Shown here: in pieces, positions 35,912-45,100 of the stretch
How the letters are laid out: each line of letters begins with the position of its first letter
Numbering within the stretch: position 1 is the first letter of the stretch
NCBI GenBank assembly: GCA_020342235.1
Contig: CP073218.1
Span: forward strand, 1,426,001 to 1,490,000
Direction of reading: 5' to 3'
DNA length: 64,000 nucleotides
Origin: Saccharomycopsis phalli
Taxonomy: Eukaryota > Ascomycota > Saccharomycetes > Ascoideales > Saccharomycopsidaceae
Position numbers and translations under genes: made by a program
The notes under the pieces: model-generated
What the model was told of the DNA's origin: nothing
The model's database searches: none
Seen by the model: the letters and a program-made list of their open reading frames with translations, nothing else

Positions 35912-36012
35912 ATGGAGACATTGAGGTGGATGGACATCAACATTGAGGTGTAGATATCAACATTGAGGTGGATGGACATTCACATTGAGGTGTAGATATC
36001 AACATTGAGACG
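35865..36012. repeat. Minisatellite crossing a stop codon
   Basis: Units built on ACATTGAGGTGGATGG and GTAGATATCAACATTGAGG repeat about seven times. The first two lie in frame inside the 445-aa gene, the stop arises within the third, and the rest is 3' flank. Confidence 0.88.
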
Positions 36013-36327
36013 TGGTTGATACTGACAATTGCCTGACTGGCTAAAGTTGTTTATTTCTTGATAATGGCTTATTCCCTGATAATTGCTTATTCCCTGATTT
36101 TGGTCATTTCTTGATACTTGCTTTCTTGCTCACTCAGTGATTGAGTGATGCTTGTACGTAATAATGTATATTTGACATGACTTGTTGTGCAGAATGTAGT
36201 GTAGTGACTGGCTGATGAGGAATAGTCTGGTGAGGAATGGTGAGAAATGGTCTGGAGGAAAAGGTCAATCTGACTGTAGAACTGTGACTATACCATCAGC
36301 TATAATTGTCATCTATACCGTTATAAT

Positions 36328-36450
36328 ATCCTCATCATCTTCATCATCCTCATCATCCTCATCATCCTCATCATCCTCATCATCCTCATCATCCTCATCA
36401 TCCTCATCATCCTCATCATCCTCATCATCCTCATCATCCCCATCATCCCT
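36328..36450. repeat. 9-bp microsatellite (CATCCTCAT), about 13 copies
   Basis: Perfect repeats of CATCCTCAT make a poly-Ser frame on the plus strand. Nothing else suggests a protein. Confidence 0.95.
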
Positions 36451-37164
36451 TCATCCCCTTCATATCGTAGTCAATACTAAGCTATTTGCTCATCACAGTA
36501 CATCCTAACCGAATCCAACCTCAAAAACAAACAAGCCGCTTGATGCATCCGCATCCACTGATTTTATCCAAACCTGTTTTCCCAATTTGACCATTTCACC
36601 TGTCGCTCGACTTTTAAATCATATCCCACTTAGAACCGTGCCGTGAAACTAGTCTTTCCGCAAGAGCCTTGGCAAATAGGATGGAACTTTACCATAGTTA
36701 ATTGCAACGGTCAAGATGGGAAATGACAATGAAAAATGGAAAACGTAAATGACAATGAATTTCCCTTGAAATGCTCTAAAATCATACATTGGTCCTTGGT
36801 CTTCTCACGTTGTGATATGTCCTGATATAAGCTGTATGTACGTACGACAGTTTCAAGTACTGATTAGGAATGGTGAGTGCCTTTTTCGGTGCAGTGACCC
36901 GAGTGGAATTCCAAATCCATGGAGTACATCCGTACTCAATAGGGTCTTTGTAGGACTTTTCATAAAAGCATCGGATAATTTCCATTGTCTAAACGATGCA
37001 TAAATTATTATTTATGGACTGAGCAGTGTCTACGAATAACGCAACGCACGTAACTACCCAACTACAATATAAGCAACAGTGACTTTAGAATTCCACAGAA
37101 ACAGCTCGTGGCTTCCGATACTACGTTGTTTGAACCCATGTCTTCCTAGTCCATGTATTAATCA

Positions 37165-37245
37165 CATCCAGTGAGTAGTTGATTATCTAGTGAGCAGTTG
37201 ATTATCTAGTGAGCAGTTGATTATCTAGTAAACAGTTATCGATTA
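37165..37245. repeat. 20-bp minisatellite, about 4 copies
   Basis: Unit TAGTGAGCAGTTGATTATC with minor changes, 60 bp beyond the chitinase stop codon. Confidence 0.85.
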
Positions 37246-37302
37246 ATCACATCTAGTGACTCCTATCGACAAATCACATCTAGTGAAGAGTCCGCTAATT
37301 CA

Positions 37303-38259
37303 TCACAACTCATCTCTTTTGTGCAACAAATTGTCATACATCCCCGAGGCTATCCGCTTCAATCCCTCAATATACGTCATGGACTCCCCGAGAGTGTCAT
37401 CCACGGTATTCGTGCCGACGACAACGTCCCACGCACCAAAACCAACGAAAACAGGCTCCCGCTTCTTGCTATTCACGGCTTGCAACACCGTCGACAAGTC
37501 CTTGTGCCACTGGTTACCTTCTTCTGCCTGGAGCGTGAGAAACACCTGGAACCCCTGCTGGGCCGCATACTTGGCCCACTGGCTCCACATGGAATCGAAC
37601 CCAGACAAGGCCACACTGAAGACTTGATCGGAGTAAAACTGCACAAACGCAATGTCGCACAATCCCTTGACAGTGAGCGGGGCAAGAAGGTTATTTGGGT
37701 AGTTGATGTCCGCCATTGGGCACGCGGTCAAGAGAAGTTTCTTGGAGGTCCAGATTCTCCGGAGAGCCTGGTACAATGCAATCTGCCCATTTTGGTTCTT
37801 GTTCTCGGCGTCCTGATCGAACCCGTCGATTTCCACGTCACAAAACACCTTGGTGACCTTTGGGTTTCCATTTGGATTGAACATGTCGTAGAGAAGCTGG
37901 GCCGCAGCCTCGCCGTCAGCATCGCTAGTAAGCCCGTAGTTGGAAAACCGCTCGTCACCTCCAATGGAAAGCAACACCTTTATTCCAAGGCTCTGACAAT
38001 GCTTGATGTCGGCAGCCAACTGTGGACACTGCGAGCCCCAACAGGCATTTCCAAAATTAAAACCAATATTTGTGGCAGTCATCACATTGAGAAACGCGAG
38101 CATCACAATATCGACATTTCCAGCATCACAATAGTCCTTCAAACGACCCTGGTTGGCTCCCTGGCCCCAGTATGCGGCAACCTGGTTCTGCACAGTGGGA
38201 TCGTATCCCGCAATAACAAACCGGAGAAGAAAAAGAAGAGAAAACAACGGCCGAAGCAT
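37303..38259 (-). CDS. GH18 family chitinase, short form ending KRDEL
   Basis: This is a class III-type chitinase that would cleave beta-1,4-GlcNAc chains. The 318-aa precursor has a signal peptide (LRPLFSLLFLLRFVIAG), then the GH18 barrel start VAAYWGQGANQGRL, the SxGG motif (LLSIGG, residues 97-101) and an intact catalytic DxxDxDxE (D145, D148, D150, E152). It lacks the Ser/Thr-rich stalk and the chitin-binding module of the S. cerevisiae cell-separation chitinase Cts1. The C-terminus LLHKRDEL resembles an ER-retrieval signal (KDEL/HDEL type), an odd feature for this family. The ATG at 38259 is the first in the frame, with a TATATATAT element 27-38 bp upstream. Confidence 0.93.
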   Translation of the reverse strand: MLRPLFSLLFLLRFVIAGYDPTVQNQVAAYWGQGANQGRLKDYCDAGNVDIVMLAFLNVMTATNIGFNFGNACWGSQCPQLAADIKHCQSLGIKVLLSIGGDERFSNYGLTSDADGEAAAQLLYDMFNPNGNPKVTKVFCDVEIDGFDQDAENKNQNGQIALYQALRRIWTSKKLLLTACPMADINYPNNLLAPLTVKGLCDIAFVQFYSDQVFSVALSGFDSMWSQWAKYAAQQGFQVFLTLQAEEGNQWHKDLSTVLQAVNSKKREPVFVGFGAWDVVVGTNTVDDTLGESMTYIEGLKRIASGMYDNLLHKRDEL

Positions 38260-38285
38260 CGAATAATGTGTCAATTGGCGGTGGT

Positions 38286-38297
38286 GATATATATATC
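38286..38297 (-). promoter_or_regulatory. TATA element of the chitinase gene
   Basis: GATATATATATC, a perfect palindrome, lies 27-38 bp upstream of the start codon. Confidence 0.6.
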
Positions 38298-39211
38298 AGA
38301 GTGTCACGCAAGCTGCTGTACTGCCCACAGGTGAAACCCAAGCTAATGTGGGACAACTCAGCAGACAAGTATTGGAAAAAAGTCGACAAGTTGGCAAGTC
38401 TGAAGGTTTTATGATTTTGGAAATTGGCACAATGTCATGGAAGGAGATTTATAGGTGGTTTTAGCTATTTATCCGGCTGGGGGCCGAAATGCCTGAGATT
38501 TCGCGACATGGAGCAAAAGAGCCATGCAGGTTATTAATATTCCCAAGTGGAATGTGTGGTTAGTCTGACAGTGTAAGACACACTATTTTAGACCAGCATA
38601 GAAGCCTGATTTGGAACAAGTGGATGCAGAAGAAGTGTAATGTGGCATATATTGTATCCATCGCGAGCTACAAGCAGATTAGGTGTATGTTGGATAAAAT
38701 GTGACAATGTAGGCGTGAGATGTGGATAATATAGATGAGAGATGAGAGATGAGAGATGAGAGATGATATACATATACATGATCTAGAATGAAATATGGGA
38801 GATGCAACTTGTATAATAGCAAAATTTCGAATGTAGACGGTTATATTTAAACTCTGTATACCTATCCATGAATATTCAGTAGTCACGGTTGAGAAAATTC
38901 ACAAGCGTGCATATCAAAAATGACCATAGGCTCAGTTCGACAAATACCAGTTGGAAGCTTAAATAGTCATTTCCAAGGCTAGTTCTAAATATATCGTATT
39001 CCTTTCCAAATGCCCCAGGGCCAAGTCTGAACTTTCATTCACACAGTCGCTAAATTTCTCTGTACATGTACTCCGGGCAGATCTATATACATCTATACAA
39101 CATCCCATTGATGTCTCAAACAGCCAGATTTCAACACCCCACGAAACGCAATCCTACTACAACAGATGCAAATGCTGTTTAACCCTAAATACCGGCCGCC
39201 GAATTTGCATA
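38298..39211. other. Intergenic region
   Basis: This is upstream of the chitinase and downstream of RGP1. It contains four copies of GATGAGA(G) near 38732-38766. No gene was recognised. Confidence 0.5.
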
Positions 39212-40975
39212 CTAATTATCCGAGGGAAACACATTAATTGGAAGCTTCACTGTAAACTCCACACCACTCAAGCTTTCTTTTGCACTGCTCAACACCCCCA
39301 CATGGTCGCTTTTGCTGTCCAAAAATACACCTGGCCCATCTCCGTCCACCAAAACAAACTTCAACTGAAGGAAATACTTCAAGCGGAACAAGGATGTCGC
39401 AAACTGGGGGGTTGTGTCTCTAGGAACAACAAAATCGTGCACATGGAACGTCAGGTATCCTTCACACAAGAGACTGTACTTTGTCTCACACACAGTATCG
39501 TAAAACGGCTGCCAGAAACTCGGATTCTCGCCAATGATCTCCTTCTCTATGTACTCGTTCTCATTGATGCTCGCCATGTCCATCTCAAGCGTGGGATCGA
39601 TCTCAGGAAACTTCCATGTCTTTTGTGCCTCAGCCGACCCCCGCCGGAACTGGGCCTCAATTTCAGCAGCACTGTCCTTATATTCACTGAGATACTCATA
39701 TCTAAACTTGACAAACAGCCGGAGCGCTAGCGTCATTCCAGAGACCCGAGGCCCGCTCTTATTAAACTCAAACTGCACCGACACAGCTTCTCCAACCTTA
39801 CAGTACGGCTTCGAAAAGACCACGCGTGCCACATGGCGGTTCTGATGCTTCATAATGTACAGTGTCCTTAGGCCGGCCTGGACCGCCAGATCCCGCAAGC
39901 TACCCGCCTGGGAGCCGCCCAGAAGCGAGCCGAAAAAAAGTCGGAGCTCATCCCGGCGCGAGAGATGGACGGGTCCCGTGACTACTGGTCTCGTGACCTG
40001 CTGGAGCTGTTCGGTAGTGATCAAGTCACGTTCCTCAATCAAGCGACGCATTGCCTCGATAATCTCCAGTTTCACGTAGCTAGGACATGTTTCTGTAACA
40101 GGAGTCTGTTCGCGCGGCGTCGCCATATCCTCCACGTGACTTTTGCTTGGTAGAAGCCGCTTGTTGTTGAGAAACTCCTGCTGAAGATCAGCTACCACTT
40201 GCGTCCCGTCACGTGACGGAGTCTGTCGCAAGCACAACGGAAAGCTGACGCTGACGTTTTCCGGGCCGGTAATTGATAGCCTGTCGACGTTGACAATAAG
40301 ACGGTAATTGATGCTCACGTGTTTCGAGCTGTATCCCAGCGGAAGTGTTGGCGGAGTCGCGATTTTTATCCTGTACTGTTTTGAGTCTCCACTGTCGAGC
40401 GACAACTCGGGGAATATCAAGATCTGACTCGTCAGAAAGATCGGAATGATGTCATAAAACGGGCTTTCCAGAAACTCGTGACTGTGCGCTACAAATGCGT
40501 CAAAGTCGCTTATGTCACTGGCAAGAAGCGTCGAGATATTGCTTTGGAGACTACCAAAGAACAGTCTTCGAACGTTTGACGACACACGAAGCGCAGGAAC
40601 ACCAGCTAGTGATCCACTGATGATCGACGACTCGCGAACCGGCGCAAATACAGACTCATTAACGAGATCCTTATCCACAGTGAAATAGCCAAAGAGCTGC
40701 ACACTCCCGCTTAAAAAACTCTCATCAGAGACATCTGGGTCCGCAATAAACGGCCGGGAAAACTGCCCAGACACCCTTTTGCTCCACCAGCTGTTTTCCG
40801 TGCTACCACTTGGCTGAATTGTTGCCTTTGAGTCCTGGGCTGATTTCTTGTCCTCCAAGCTCCCAAGTCGCTCAAAAGTTAGCACCACAGCAAGGTCATC
40901 TCCAGAGTACACAGGAGTCGCCTCATATTCCACAGAAACTGTCACTTGAGACGAAATAAACCGACCTCGTTCCAT
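39212..40975 (-). CDS. RGP1: Rgp1, subunit of the Ric1-Rgp1 Ypt6 exchange factor
   Basis: Rgp1 with Ric1 activates the Rab GTPase Ypt6 at the Golgi for endosome-to-Golgi recycling. The 587-aa product (S. cerevisiae 663 aa) has an arrestin-like N-terminus (FISSQVTVSVEYEATPVYSG, DDLAVVLTFERLG) and the central Rgp1 block YRIKIATPPTLPLGYSSKHV followed by SINYRLIVNVDRL. The conserved C-terminal part includes VRVVFSKPYCKVGEAVSVQF-like sequence and FATSLFRLKYFLQLKFVL. The ATG at 40975 (MERGRF) is used; the open frame runs 19 codons further only through a TTG. Confidence 0.85.
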   Translation of the reverse strand: MERGRFISSQVTVSVEYEATPVYSGDDLAVVLTFERLGSLEDKKSAQDSKATIQPSGSTENSWWSKRVSGQFSRPFIADPDVSDESFLSGSVQLFGYFTVDKDLVNESVFAPVRESSIISGSLAGVPALRVSSNVRRLFFGSLQSNISTLLASDISDFDAFVAHSHEFLESPFYDIIPIFLTSQILIFPELSLDSGDSKQYRIKIATPPTLPLGYSSKHVSINYRLIVNVDRLSITGPENVSVSFPLCLRQTPSRDGTQVVADLQQEFLNNKRLLPSKSHVEDMATPREQTPVTETCPSYVKLEIIEAMRRLIEERDLITTEQLQQVTRPVVTGPVHLSRRDELRLFFGSLLGGSQAGSLRDLAVQAGLRTLYIMKHQNRHVARVVFSKPYCKVGEAVSVQFEFNKSGPRVSGMTLALRLFVKFRYEYLSEYKDSAAEIEAQFRRGSAEAQKTWKFPEIDPTLEMDMASINENEYIEKEIIGENPSFWQPFYDTVCETKYSLLCEGYLTFHVHDFVVPRDTTPQFATSLFRLKYFLQLKFVLVDGDGPGVFLDSKSDHVGVLSSAKESLSGVEFTVKLPINVFPSDN

Positions 40976-42108
40976 GGTAAAGTGGTGACAATTGGCTGAG
41001 ACACGAGCCCTGGTATGACGACGCGTGCTCAAAACGATGCGTGATGGAAGTTTAGTAGGGTGAGGTTGGAAAGTAGAATTATTGGTGGAATATACGCAGT
41101 ATGGAACTATGGAATCAATTGTGAATTTTGTATTGTAAAACCGACTTGCAGTTTAGGTTCAATCGTCGTTTAGAATATAATTCAGTGATGTGTACCATGG
41201 TATCATAGTTTATTTGTCTACTTGAGTCAGCCGTGGTAAAGCTATAAACTATAGAATATTTGTTTTGTTCCTTTGGAATGGAACAACCGGATGAATGGAT
41301 TGTTAGATCATAATCACTAGCTGAATAGCCAGTGGCTTTGCTATGTTTTAGCGGAACTCAGCCCTCTTATATATGGAATGTTGCGTCTCAGAAACTAATG
41401 ATACCCATCATATAATGCTGAAAACAATGAATGGCTCACCCGCTATTTTATTCTCTGTCAATCTTCGGTAACTTCGTTGCCGATTACTGACAGAACACGT
41501 GACTAATTATGCAATGGTTAACCATGACAAAATGGCTGTAGGATATTTTCAATTGTATGTCATTTTTCATGTGAAATATCGAATAGCCAAGTTGGATAAG
41601 ATTCTTTTTTCAAAAAATACTTTTTAGCGATACCACACTTTTCTATTGCAGAATATGCTTCAATAGAGAACATTTCCAATGATGGACAACCTGGGGAAAA
41701 TCTGAAGTAATATCACGTGAACTCGGACTGTGGGGTAGCACAGATTGTCATACGAGTGAATATATAGCTTAGAAATGCTGATTGTGACGATTTTCTTGAT
41801 GAGAACTACTTCATGAATATAATTATTAAATAATCTCGCAAAAAATATTGTTGAGGACGATAACCAGCCTAGAGTTCCATCCAGTATATAAGCTAGTCAT
41901 GTGACAAGTGCGATTTATTTGGCTGACATATCCTGGTAAATTAACACAAGCCCATTGGCTTGGTTGTAGTCCAATCATGATACAATCCCCTCGGCCTATC
42001 AACCGAACCTATTGCCTGTCAGAACCACCCATTAGTCATCCTAGCATTAGTCAGCAACTGATTGGTATTCACCTATTATAAATCAACAGCAGGGCTCGCA
42101 CGCCGCAT
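40976..42108. promoter_or_regulatory. Divergent promoter region of RGP1 and the ABC transporter
   Basis: This is 1.1 kb of AT-rich DNA without a gene. A TATTATAAAT element (42075-42083) lies about 30 bp upstream of the ABC transporter ATG. CACGTGA E-boxes occur near 41496 and 41713. No tandem array was seen, which is unusual for this window. Confidence 0.55.
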
Positions 42109-45100
42109 ATGAGCCCTGGCACACAAGGCTATAGCTTACCAATTGGCGGTTCAGTTTTGTTCATGAACTATACACTAGAGACTGGCTGTTTCCAGTGCTC
42201 AGATATTGAGGGCTGGGGCCCATTTTCAACGTACTTTGATTTTACCCCCTGCTTTTTATACGCTGTTCTTTTTAATGGCTTAAGTGCGGCTACGGTCATT
42301 GGAGGGACGCATGGGATTTACCGGCTCTTGTTCCACAATCTGGTGTCGATTTACGACAATGTGTACCGGATGGATGTGTTTGTGGTCATGCGGCTTGCAC
42401 TTATTGTGGTCCAGGTGATTGTCAAGTTTGCGTTGTTGCTGCTTGACGGGAAGTACTATTTGGGTGACCAGATGGTACAATTCCTGACTTTTTTTGACAT
42501 TCTCTGTCTCTTTGCCCTTGTGCTTCCGCTCACGTACCTTGACTTTAAAAAGCTGAAGACTTCGTCGAGCTTTTTGCTTTCTTACTGGGCAATTGCTCTG
42601 CTCTTGGCACTTTTCAAGGCCGCGAATATTGGCATTCGGTACGTGTATAATGGCACGGGAACACGGCCAAATGTCGGGCTATCGGTTGTGGTGTTGTTCA
42701 ATTCCATAATGATTCTTCTTTGTCAGTCGGTTCCCTCGAAGATGGTTCCTTCGACCACATTCAGCACGTTGTCTCGCTTCTTGGACGAAAAGCGCAACCC
42801 ATTGGACTCGGCCAATCTCTTTTCCAAGTTGACCTTTGGCTGGATGTCTGGGTTGATGCGACTCGGCTACCGAAAGTTCCTTACTCTCGGAGATTTGCCA
42901 AAGTTACCCGAGACGTTTGATAACAGTACAGTGACGTCGGAGTTTGAGGAGACGTACCACTCTGAAAACACGACGCTCTTCCCGGCATTGTGCCGCAACT
43001 TCTGGCAGCCACTTGGCATTGCTGCGATTTTCAAGGGTCTCCAGGACATTCTCCAGTTTGTGCAGCCGCAATTGCTCCGGATCTTGATCAAGTTTGTCAA
43101 CGACTACAACCATTTAAAGGGCCCAGAACGACCGCCGCTTGTGCGTGGATTCAACATTGCTGTGGCGATGTTGTTGGTTTCTGTGCTCCAGACTGCGGCG
43201 TTGAACCAGTACTTTTTCAAGTCGTACAGCACCGGCATCAAAATCAAGTCGGCATTGATTGGGGCGATCTATGAGAAGTCGCTTGTGCTTTCGCCCGAGT
43301 CACGGACAGTGAAATCGACGGGTGATATTGTGAATTTGATGTCGATTGACACCCAACGACTCCAGGACTTGACGGAGTATGGACAGATTATCTGGTCTGG
43401 ACCGTTCCAGATTGCCATTTGCCTTGTGTCGTTGTACCGGCTTCTCAACAACTCGATGTGGTTTGGATTCAGCATCATGGTGGTGATGATTGCCGTGAAC
43501 ACGTCGTTGATGAAGTTCCAGAAGACGTTGCAGAAGAAACAGATGCAGTTCAAGGACTCGCGGATCAAGATCGTGTCTGAGATCCTCAACAACATCAAGT
43601 CGTTGAAGTTGTACAGCTGGGAGGTGCCGTACAAGGCAAAGCTCGACTACTGGCGGAACAACAAGGAGTTGGTCAACTTGGTGTACATTTCCATCTTCAA
43701 GGCCATCAACATGGCCATGTGGAACATGATCCCGTTCTTTGTCTCCTGCTCCACGTTCTTTGGCTACATCTACTTCTATGATGAGCCTCTCACCACCGAT
43801 ATTGTCTTCCCTGCACTTGCTCTCTTCAACTTGCTTGGTTTCCCGTTGAACGTCATCCCTATGGTCATTACTGCGATCATCGATGCCGGGGTATCGGTGA
43901 ATCGTCTTGATGAGTTTCTTCAGCTCGATGAGTTGGATCCTGATGCTGTGGTTCGGGGTAATCGGGTGAAGCAAATCGGCGACGAGGTTGTCCGCTTTGA
44001 CGGGTGCTCCTTCTCGTGGAACAAAAAGAACTCCGACTCAGAGTATCTTGCACTCAAGAACATTGATTTCTCCGCGTCCAAGGGCGAATTATCGTGTATC
44101 ATTGGCAAAGTTGGGGCTGGAAAGTCGTCGTTTGTCAAGGCCATGCTTGGCGACTTGTACAAGTATACCGGCACACTCACGACCCATGGGAAGGTCGCAT
44201 ATGTGTCACAGGTCGCGTGGATCATGAACGGGTCCATCAAGGATAACATTTTGTTTGGTCACAAGTACGACCCGCGGTTGTATGATCGCGTGGTACGAGC
44301 ATGCGACTTGCACATTGATTTGAAGAACTTTGTCGATGGTGACTTGACCCAGGTCGGCGAAAAGGGCATTTCGCTCAGTGGTGGGCAAAAGGCACGTTTG
44401 TCGTTGGCTCGGGCGATCTATTCCGGCGCAGACTTGTACCTTTTGGACGATCCGTTGGCAGCTGTTGACGAGCATGTGGGAAAGCATTTGATTGACAATG
44501 TGTTTGGTGAGCGGGGATTGTTGCGACACAAGTGCAAGATTCTTGTGACCAACTCTGTGCACTTTTTGAGCATTGCAGACAATATTACGTTGCTCGAGGA
44601 CGGCAGAATAGTCGAGCAGAGCAACAGCGCAAAGTTGGACAAGTTGTCGGATGATCAGAAGAAGCAGTCGAGAATATACCAGTTGATCCAGCAGTTTGGC
44701 AAGAGAATCGGCAGCCAAGAGTCTGTGGCCGATGACAGCAGCAGCCAGAAGCTGGAAGATCCTGCTCCAGCAGATTCCCAGACAGCCAACGATGACACAG
44801 CCCATGATATCGACGGCATGTCGCTTCGCCGAGCTTCGACAATCTCGCTTGGCGACAATGCTGTCACCTATGACGAAGACTCGCTGCGTCAAGAACACAT
44901 GGAGCGAGGCAAAGTCAAATGGAGCATCTACCTTGCGTATGCTCGTGCGTGCAACCCAAAGTTTGTGGCAGTATTTTTGGTGTTTGCCGTCGGACTGATG
45001 TTTTTCAACGTGGCAGCAAACTACTGGCTCAAGGACTGGTCGGAGGTCAACTCCAAATACGGATACAATCCCGACGTGGGCCGCTACCTAGTCATCTATG

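Larger units (their letters stand above)
36013..37302. other. Intergenic region with microsatellite and repeats
   Basis: No gene was recognised. It contains a TTCCCTGATAATTGCTTA direct repeat (36060-36110), a long ATC/CTC microsatellite (36328-36450) and four 20-bp units (AGTGAGCAGTTGATTATCT) at 37165-37245. It lies between convergent genes. Confidence 0.6.

Noticed and set aside
36215-36508. 97-codon frame with a poly-Ser run
   Set aside because: It is a translation of the CATCCTCAT microsatellite with no conserved flanks.
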